A DNA stretch of 39,077 nucleotides, taken from positions 1 through 39,077 of the forward strand of contig JANYDG010000099.1 in the NCBI GenBank assembly GCA_025359885.1, in the 5' to 3' direction. The notes under the pieces are model-generated. The model ran no database searches and was not told the origin of the DNA. It saw only the letters and a list, made by a program, of their open reading frames with translations. Source of the stretch: Acidobacteriota bacterium (GTDB lineage: Bacteria > Acidobacteriota > Terriglobia > Terriglobales > Acidobacteriaceae). Made by a program: the position numbers and the translations under genes. Positions 33,805-39,077 of the stretch are shown one piece after another (position 1 is the stretch's first letter; each line of letters opens with the position of its first letter).

Positions 33805-33822
33805 ACTTTGCGGTCTAAAGAA

Positions 33823-33925
33823 TTTCAGGGAATACTGTGGTCCTGGAGGTCCCAGGCGGAGTGGCTTTTCTTTGATAGAAAAGCCACGCTGACTTCAACG
33901 GGTTGGTCTATATCTTTCCCTGAGA
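33823..33925. repeat. Intergenic inverted-repeat element, copy 2
   Basis: Outer arms TTTCAGGGAA (33823-33832) and TTCCCTGAGA (33916-33925) pair at nine of ten positions. Inside are the hairpins CCTGG/CCAGG (33842-33856) and GTGGCTTTTC/GAAAAGCCAC (33861-33887) with a TTGAT-containing loop. The left arm and loop match copy 1 at 2692-2801. It may also act as terminator for the two flanking convergent genes. Confidence 0.6.
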
Positions 33926-34032
33926 TGATCTATTGTAACGATTACTATTCCATCCCAGGAGCGTTCACCCGGATTGCTGCGCTGCAAACCAAAGATAACG
34001 TAAGCCACGCGGCTCCCCGCAATCCAGCTTCC

Positions 34033-35286
34033 TCACTCAGGCTGCCCTGCCCAAGCCTGAGTGCGCAATCGGAGGCCCAGGGTGAGCATGAGCAGGGAAG
34101 CGGCCAGCGGGACCACCAATCCGATGCGCAGCGACGCTGCCGCGCTCGATACAATTCCGGTCATCCATGGTAAGGAAGCCGAGCCAAGTCCTGCGATAAA
34201 GAAGATGCGTGAGTTGCTTGAGTATTGCAACGCCGCAGCCAGCAGAAGCGGATAGACAGGACCTAGCCCGAAGCCCACGAAAAATGATCCCGCCAGAATG
34301 GCCGCGCTCGATTGGACCGCGATCAGCAGCGTCGTTCCCAGCACAACCAGGCCCAGGCTGAGGCGAAACACGGTCGTCTCAGCATGACGCCAATGCAAAA
34401 CGGTGGCGCTGAAGGTGCGACTGAGCAGCAGCCCAATCCAGAAGCAGGTTCCGGCTGTGACGGTTGTCGCAATGACATGCTGGGTGCGCTGCACGTAGGC
34501 TGCAATCCACCCACCCATGGAACTTTCGATGCCGGTCGGTAAAAAGATCATCACCGTGAGTGAAATTGGCCAAAGCCAGAAGACACCGGACTTGTTGCCG
34601 GTCGGTTGGCTGTCACGCCCCTCAGGCAGCTCTACTTCCCGCAAGCGATTGCCACTGGAGGTGCGTTCCGCAGTCATCATCCATAGCCAGAGCAGGACAA
34701 AGAAAACTCCCATTCCGCAAAAGATCGTGCGCACACTTGCGATCCTCAGGGAATGAGCCGCAAGGGAAGGGCAAACGCAGGCCCCGATGGACCAAACCAG
34801 GTTGAGCCTGTTCAATTCCATGCCGCGTTGCTGAGGGTTACGGGTGCAGCGAAGCAGGCTCGTCGACGTCATAGTGATGCCCAGCCCAAGCCCAAAAAGA
34901 GCCATCCAGGCGAAGCATGTCCAATGGGTGATCGCGGGAGCGAAAGCAATGCCAAATGTTGCTATTGCTGTGATGAGGGCACCGATCGCCAGAGACCGCG
35001 AGAAGGGCGCCTGCACCAGGAGTGCGCCCGCCGAAGAACCTAGCCACGCGAGAAAGAAGAGCAGGCCGGCCTGGCTATCGGCAAGCGACCATTGAGCCAG
35101 CAGGGTGGGCAATACGGAGCCAGGCAAAGCCATGCCGACGCCGGTCGCTGCGAAGCCAGAATAGATGGCAATCGCAGAAAGGCGTGCTGCCAGAAGCTCG
35201 GGTCCATCCCTCGAACTCAAAGCAGTCGGGGAGTTCACATGGAGCACTGGTATTGGAGGGGAAACCAGCGGAGAGGTCGGCTTCAT
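34033..35286 (-). CDS. Major facilitator superfamily transporter
   Basis: 417 residues from the ATG at 35284-35286; AGGAG is well spaced, and the in-frame start 9 codons upstream is less supported. About 12 hydrophobic segments, among them FAATGVGMALPGSVLPTLLA, AFSRSLAIGALITAIATFGI-like helices and FFVGFGLGPVYPLLLAAALQ. A polar central loop (RTSSGNRLREVELPEGRDSQ) separates the two halves, as in an MFS permease. The GLGPVYPLLLA and QQRGMELNRLNLVWSIGACV segments recall the fucose-permease-like branch of the family. Substrate cannot be stated; a sugar or sugar acid is plausible because the pentonate operon is next door and convergent. Confidence 0.85.
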   Translation of the reverse strand: MKPTSPLVSPPIPVLHVNSPTALSSRDGPELLAARLSAIAIYSGFAATGVGMALPGSVLPTLLAQWSLADSQAGLLFFLAWLGSSAGALLVQAPFSRSLAIGALITAIATFGIAFAPAITHWTCFAWMALFGLGLGITMTSTSLLRCTRNPQQRGMELNRLNLVWSIGACVCPSLAAHSLRIASVRTIFCGMGVFFVLLWLWMMTAERTSSGNRLREVELPEGRDSQPTGNKSGVFWLWPISLTVMIFLPTGIESSMGGWIAAYVQRTQHVIATTVTAGTCFWIGLLLSRTFSATVLHWRHAETTVFRLSLGLVVLGTTLLIAVQSSAAILAGSFFVGFGLGPVYPLLLAAALQYSSNSRIFFIAGLGSASLPWMTGIVSSAAASLRIGLVVPLAASLLMLTLGLRLRTQAWAGQPE

Positions 35287-35362
35287 CTCACTCCTGCTAA
35301 CCCGCTGCCCCAACTCGCGCTGAGCTGATTCAATCCCGGGCTGGATGCAGTTCTAAATACCC

Positions 35363-36097
35363 TTAAACGGCCAGCTGCTCGAGCTTCTCTGCTTCGAGAA
35401 GCACGATGGTTGCTCCGCGCATTTGAATCAGTTTTTCCTTCTTGAAGCGACCAAGTAATCGAGTTACAGTTTCGCGCGAACTGCCGATGAGGCTCGCCAG
35501 CTCTTCGTGCGTGAGCGCCATGGTGAAGCGCATTTTTGAATTGTCAGCCAGCTTGTCATGGGAGGCGGCGCGACCCCAATCCAGCATCACACTCGCCAAC
35601 CGCCCTGCTGCTGAAACCGACAATGCCAGCCGTCGAGCATCGAAGAAGGCAACCCTGTAGTCGGAAGAAACCGCTTGCGCCGCGTTCATGCTCGCGTCGC
35701 CAAACCGATGAACGAAATCCAGAAAGTCATCTTTTCGAATGCTCTTCAGCTCGACGCGTTCTACGGTCTCGGCCGTTACTTCATAAGCCGAATTGGAAAG
35801 AACAGCACCGAGACCCAGCACGTCGCCCGGCACAGCAATGCGCAAAATGAGAGTTTTTCCCTGCTTGGAAGTGCAAGATAGCTTGACCCGACCGGCACAC
35901 ACGACAAAAACACCCCGAATCGGTGCCTCTTCTTCAAAAATCTTGACCCCCTTTGCGAGCACGGTATGCACACCGATCGAATCAAAGTGAGCGAGCGCTG
36001 CTTCATCGAGATTGCAGAACATGTGCGCAGATCGCTGTTGACAATCAACGCAAATACTTGAGGATCGAAGATTTGTGGCGCGGGATATGGCGAACAT
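35363..36097 (-). CDS. Crp/Fnr-family regulator with N-terminal cysteines
   Basis: 244 residues from the ATG at 36095-36097 (GGGAG ribosome site); a start 15 codons upstream is possible. The N-terminus has ICVDCQQRSAHMFCNLDE, a C-x2-C-x8-C pattern reminiscent of, but not identical to, the FNR Fe-S ligands (C-x2-C-x5-C). The cNMP-type roll follows (KIFEEEAPIRGVFVVCAGRV), including two further cysteines in VVCAGRVKLSCTSKQG. The C-terminal winged helix is THEELASLIGSSRETVTRLLGRFKKE. It may sense oxygen, NO or redox state. Genes it controls are not evident here, and it has its own short transcript. Confidence 0.87.
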   Translation of the reverse strand: MFAISRATNLRSSSICVDCQQRSAHMFCNLDEAALAHFDSIGVHTVLAKGVKIFEEEAPIRGVFVVCAGRVKLSCTSKQGKTLILRIAVPGDVLGLGAVLSNSAYEVTAETVERVELKSIRKDDFLDFVHRFGDASMNAAQAVSSDYRVAFFDARRLALSVSAAGRLASVMLDWGRAASHDKLADNSKMRFTMALTHEELASLIGSSRETVTRLLGRFKKEKLIQMRGATIVLLEAEKLEQLAV

Positions 36098-36281
36098 GAT
36101 GAACTCCCTTGTTGCGGGGACTAGGGACCCCCCAGTATACATCGCCCCGGAAAATTTAATCGGGCCACAGAGAGGCAGAAAATCTTCAGTAGACTTGCCG
36201 AATCTAAGTCATGCACGAACATCCCGAACCGCTGGAAAACTGCGGCATATCCCAAATCCATCGAAAGAAAAGCTGAAATGT

Positions 36282-36358
36282 TGGTAGGCGAGGCAGGGCT
36301 TGAACCTGCAACCCCCGGCTTAGAAGGCCGGTGCTCTATCCAGTTGAGCTACTCGCCC
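36282..36358 (-). tRNA. tRNA-Arg (anticodon TCT)
   Basis: 77 bases on the minus strand including CCA. The acceptor stem GGGCGAG pairs with CTCGCCT, ending in one G-U pair. The anticodon stem CCGGC/GCCGG encloses CTTCTAA, giving TCT. The T-loop TTCAAGC is present. The D-arm AGCTCAACTGGATAGAGC is normal. It decodes AGA/AGG. Confidence 0.96.
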
Positions 36359-36372
36359 GCACAGCTTCAATT

Positions 36373-36921
36373 CTACCGTCGTGCAACCACGAGCGCATCG
36401 CAGAAAATTTCAAGGGCCTCGCCCAATCTCTGATTTGCGCCGTCCACGGTCTCACTGCATGCGGTGAGATAGGCGGTAATTCCCAGCCCTGCCACCTTGG
36501 GCGCATCGGGCGCATAGGGCGCATAGATCGCTCGCCGCACAATCAGGTCCACCCTGCTATGGGTCAAGGTTGCCCCTTGCAGTCTTCCGCAAACGGACTT
36601 GCACTCGGCGACCACGAGCGCGAGGTCACTCCACTGCGGTTGAACTCGCGGCAGCAGGTCAAGGTAACAGGCCACTGCGGCCTTTATGCTGCCCGGCTCC
36701 GCATCAAGCTCATAGACGTCGAGCTCAACTGCATCCGGCACCTGCCACACATCGCACTTCGCGGTCCACACGGGCGATTCCGCTGCATTGAGCCGCATCA
36801 GCGCTGCGGCGAGCCCCGGCAATTCTGCAACCTCGGCCAGGCTGTGGGCCAGCTCCGGGCTTCTTCGCAGGTCAACCAGCCCCGCCCAGGTTGCATCCAA
36901 TACGGGCGATTCGGAGCTCAT
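36373..36921 (-). CDS. Hypothetical soluble protein, linked to the YheT-like hydrolase
   Basis: 182 residues from the ATG at 36919-36921, which has an excellent GGGAGG ribosome site 6 bases upstream; the in-frame ATG at 36945 is poorer because it would overlap the upstream stop. No signal peptide or membrane segment. I recognise no family. Features visible are acidic stretches (DAVELDVYELDAEPG), WSDLALVVAECKSVCGRLQG and RVDLIVRRAIYAPYAPDAPK; the last has tandem YAP. It begins 13 bases after the hydrolase stop, so it is very likely in the same operon. Function is unknown. Confidence 0.7.
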   Translation of the reverse strand: MSSESPVLDATWAGLVDLRRSPELAHSLAEVAELPGLAAALMRLNAAESPVWTAKCDVWQVPDAVELDVYELDAEPGSIKAAVACYLDLLPRVQPQWSDLALVVAECKSVCGRLQGATLTHSRVDLIVRRAIYAPYAPDAPKVAGLGITAYLTACSETVDGANQRLGEALEIFCDALVVARR

Positions 36922-36934
36922 CTCGACCTCCCAG

Positions 36935-38032
36935 TCAGCTTCCAACGTTGCCTCCGGCGGTCAGCAAAAACTTGAGCAAAGTGGCCTCTGCCCAATGCCG
37001 TGCGCTGTTACCGGCCCGTGTCGCGAGAAAGGCGCAATGCCCACCGTGGCGTGTTTCGACCAGAGTCAATGCCGGGTTTCGCTTCATCTCTGCGCGGGTC
37101 TCTGGCAGCAGGCGAATAAACGGATCGTCCTCGGCATGAATTACCAGCGTGGGAATGGCAATCTTCCCAACCAACTGCGCGCTCGACGAACGAGCGTAGT
37201 AGTCGTCTGCCCCGGTAAAACCGCTGTATCGCGCAGTGATGCTGTCATCAAACTCGCGAATCGTGCGCACCGGACCGAGCCCTTGCAGGGAATAGATCTC
37301 CGGAAAAAGCGCGACCTTTCTGCCAAACCGTTTCATCAGATTGCGCAGAAAATGCCACTCATATACCCGGTTAAATCCCTCATGCAGCGCATCTGCGCTC
37401 GGTGCGAGGTCAGCCGCCGGGCTGACTCCAACGGCCGCGCACAGCCACTGCGGAGCCTCTTCGCTCAATTCACCAGCCAACTTCAGCACCAGGTTGCCAC
37501 CCATCGAGTAGCCGGCCATGGCGACCCTTCGGAGCCGATGCTGGTTGACGAAATGCCCCAAAACGACCCTCACGTCGGCTGAGAGACCAGAGTGATATAG
37601 GGTCGGCGACCATGTTTCCGTCCCGCCGCAGTTCCGCATATTCATGCGAATCACGTTGCAGCCTGCAGCCCACGCCCGCATCGTAATTCCCCGGATATAG
37701 CCGGAATCAGAGGAGCCTTCCAGGCCATGTACGAGCAAAATCGTCAGCCGTTCAGCCCTCACAGCCTCGGGCTGCCAGTGGCAATGACACAGAACTCGGC
37801 TGCCGTCCACTGTATCCACCACCACTGACACGGACTCGTGATACAGGTCAAACGCAGGCCTGGGCCAGTAATTCCCCGCCAGTGTCTGCAAGTGACCGCT
37901 GCGCAGCGCCGGAATCGGATTAAATGGGGAGAACCACTGCTCGGGGGCGTGAAGGACCGGGGAACTTGCCGAAAACTTTGCATCGTTCCGCGCCACTGCT
38001 TCAGGTTCGTCCAAGCCAACGTTTTCGCTCAT
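36935..38032 (-). CDS. YheT-like alpha/beta hydrolase
   Basis: 365 residues from the ATG at 38030-38032. The longer in-frame ORF would run into tRNA-His and is rejected. The family (COG0429) is recognised by FNPIPALRSGHLQTLAGNYWPR, LLVHGLEGSSDSGYIRG and RNCGGTETWSPTLYHSG. The nucleophile elbow is GYSMGGNLVLKL and the catalytic acid/base region is IHAEDDPFIRL with GGHCAFL. It is a predicted cytoplasmic carboxylesterase; the natural substrate is unknown. It leads the operon with the hypothetical gene at 36373. Confidence 0.9.
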   Translation of the reverse strand: MSENVGLDEPEAVARNDAKFSASSPVLHAPEQWFSPFNPIPALRSGHLQTLAGNYWPRPAFDLYHESVSVVVDTVDGSRVLCHCHWQPEAVRAERLTILLVHGLEGSSDSGYIRGITMRAWAAGCNVIRMNMRNCGGTETWSPTLYHSGLSADVRVVLGHFVNQHRLRRVAMAGYSMGGNLVLKLAGELSEEAPQWLCAAVGVSPAADLAPSADALHEGFNRVYEWHFLRNLMKRFGRKVALFPEIYSLQGLGPVRTIREFDDSITARYSGFTGADDYYARSSSAQLVGKIAIPTLVIHAEDDPFIRLLPETRAEMKRNPALTLVETRHGGHCAFLATRAGNSARHWAEATLLKFLLTAGGNVGS

Positions 38033-38154
38033 CTTCGTCAGGATAGCCTCAAATTGCAACCGCCGGGGAACGGAGCAATCCGCCAGAAGCGAGACCTGCA
38101 AATTCAGTCCATGCTCGCGAAATGTTCTTGTAGGGGAAGGGCAGGAGGAGGAAT

Positions 38155-38230
38155 TGGGGCGGCTAGTGGGGATCGAACCCACGACATCCTGTGCCACAGA
38201 CAGGCGTTCTGCCCCTGAACTATAGCCGCC
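38155..38230 (-). tRNA. tRNA-His (anticodon GTG)
   Basis: 76 bases on the minus strand, with encoded G-1 pairing C73, the histidine-tRNA hallmark. Acceptor GCGGCTA pairs with TAGCCGC. The anticodon stem CCTGT/ACAGG encloses CTGTGGC, giving GTG. TTCGATC is the T-loop. CCA is encoded. Confidence 0.96.
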
Positions 38231-38296
38231 ACACATCCCTGATTGTACCATCGAAGCCGATTTCTCGTCGCATACTTGAAAGGAGAGGCACCCTGC

Positions 38297-38842
38297 GTGC
38301 GTATCGACAATTTGCCGCCAAACTCGCAGACTTCCCCTAGCTCAAGCGCCCAGCCCGACCCCCGCTGGGGCCAAGGCAGTCGAATCCTCGGCGATCAGCA
38401 ACTTCGATGGCTCGAAATCCTTCTCGATGAAGCCTTCCGTATTCCTGGCACGAACATCCGCTTTGGCATTGACGGCATCATTGGCCTGGTCCCCGGCCTC
38501 GGCGACGTGCTGGCCGGCATTCTTTCTCTTGTTATCCCCTTCGCTGGCTGGGTGAGAGGCGTTCCTTACGTCACGCTCCTGCGCATGTTCGCCAATGTTG
38601 CCATCGGCGTCCTGGTAGGGTCAATCCCCCTGATTGGAGACGCCTTCGATATTTTCTGGAAGGCAAATCGCCGCAACTACGGCCTGCTGACGCGCTGCCT
38701 CAGTCAACCGCGCCGCCATACCTGGCGAGACTGGGCTTTCCTGTTGCTGCTCGCTTTTGCTGTCTTGTCCCTGTTCGCGATTCCATTGATGTTGTTGGCC
38801 TGGCTGCTGGTGGCCCTGGGGCATGGTCTGCAAAGGAGTTGA
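38297..38842 (+). CDS. DUF4112 membrane protein
   Basis: 181 residues from the GTG at 38297, chosen because GGAGAGG lies just upstream (38282-38288); a TTG at 38243 would run close to the tRNA. The DUF4112 core is LEILLDEAFRIPGTNIRFGI, GIIGLVPGLGDVLAGILSL, and VGSIPLIGDAFDIFWKANRR. Hydrophobic helices lie at about residues 60-135, and a C-terminal one, AFLLLLAFAVLSLFAIPLML. Family members are small inner-membrane proteins of unknown function. It stands alone, between two tRNA genes. Confidence 0.87.
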   Translation: MRIDNLPPNSQTSPSSSAQPDPRWGQGSRILGDQQLRWLEILLDEAFRIPGTNIRFGIDGIIGLVPGLGDVLAGILSLVIPFAGWVRGVPYVTLLRMFANVAIGVLVGSIPLIGDAFDIFWKANRRNYGLLTRCLSQPRRHTWRDWAFLLLLAFAVLSLFAIPLMLLAWLLVALGHGLQRS

Positions 38843-39011
38843 GCCCTCACAGAGAACGCGTAACTGAGTCTGCCGTGCCAGGCATCGAAAAGACGAGTGC
38901 GCTCGTGGGCAGACACATCGCCCACTTCCTCACTCTGCAACCACTTCAATTCGCGATACAATAGGAGAGGAAATCGTGCGCCAGCCTCACTGGAGTGCGC
39001 AATCCACATGT

Positions 39012-39077
39012 CGGGGCGTAGCGCAGCCTGGTAGCGCATCTGCTTTGGGAGCAGAGGGTCCTCAGTTCGAATCTGAG
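39012..39077 (+). tRNA. tRNA-Pro (anticodon TGG), 3' end cut by window
   Basis: The acceptor CGGGGCG begins at 39012, and the D-arm GCGCAGCCTGGTAGCGC follows. The anticodon stem TCTGC/GCAGA encloses TTTGGGA, giving TGG (proline). The T-loop TTCGAAT is present, and the sequence ends before the acceptor 3' strand. A TACAAT -10-like box lies at 38957-38962. Confidence 0.93.

Noticed and set aside
36935..38251. Longer start for the YheT-like hydrolase at 38251
   Set aside because: The extra N-terminus would be translated across tRNA-His (38155-38230) and has no family similarity.

Overview
The window looks like chromosomal DNA of a soil acidobacterium (Acidobacteriota, Terriglobia/Acidobacteriaceae type). 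The evidence is a moderately high G+C content, a VWFA-related protein of the kind expanded in Acidobacteria, a DUF3857 protein, a large secreted NHL/Ig-like repeat protein, a bactofilin, a long two-repeat ThyX-like protein and many secreted enzymes. No plasmid or phage backbone, insertion sequence, rRNA or CRISPR array is visible.

Layout. 1-3700: a palindromic operator-like site, a DUF2071 protein, a duplicated ThyX-family protein, an intergenic region packed with inverted repeats and a terminator, and a Crp/Fnr regulator. 3700-6024: a non-coding stretch with a tRNA 3'-end-like fragment, a small monooxygenase-like protein, and a class III aminotransferase preceded by four 15-bp tandem repeats. 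6100-13850: a VWFA-related exported protein, a frameshifted DUF3857/transglutaminase-like gene, nicotinamidase, a Bax-inhibitor-like membrane protein and an 805-residue NHL/Ig repeat protein. 14456-24683: housekeeping (recA, coaD, RNase R) mixed with a membrane glycosyltransferase-like protein, DUF1801, bactofilin, a D-aminoacylase-like enzyme and two small membrane proteins. 24757-26873: an AT-richer two-gene cassette, an SMC/OLD-like ATPase translationally coupled to a TOPRIM-like protein, which is the best candidate for an uncharacterised (probably anti-phage) system. 26931-33804: yggX, tRNA-Pro(GGG), a secreted GH3 beta-xylosidase/glucosidase with PA14, a cupin protein, and a two-gene sugar-acid operon (xylonate dehydratase plus FAH-family dehydratase). 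34033-39077: an MFS transporter, a cysteine-containing Crp/Fnr regulator, tRNA-Arg(TCT), a hypothetical protein with a YheT-like hydrolase, tRNA-His(GTG), a DUF4112 protein and a tRNA-Pro(TGG) cut by the window end.

How genes may work together. The GH3 enzyme could release xylose from xylan outside the cytoplasm. The YjhG/YagF-type dehydratase and the overlapping FAH-family dehydratase match the two dehydrations of the Weimberg pathway (D-xylonate to 2-keto-3-deoxyxylonate to 2-oxoglutarate semialdehyde), and the nearby MFS protein could be a transporter for it. The xylose and semialdehyde dehydrogenases are not in the window. The ATPase/TOPRIM-like pair sits between two conserved housekeeping genes and looks horizontally acquired.

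All coordinates and motifs were read by eye. No database search was run, so family names rest on remembered motifs.
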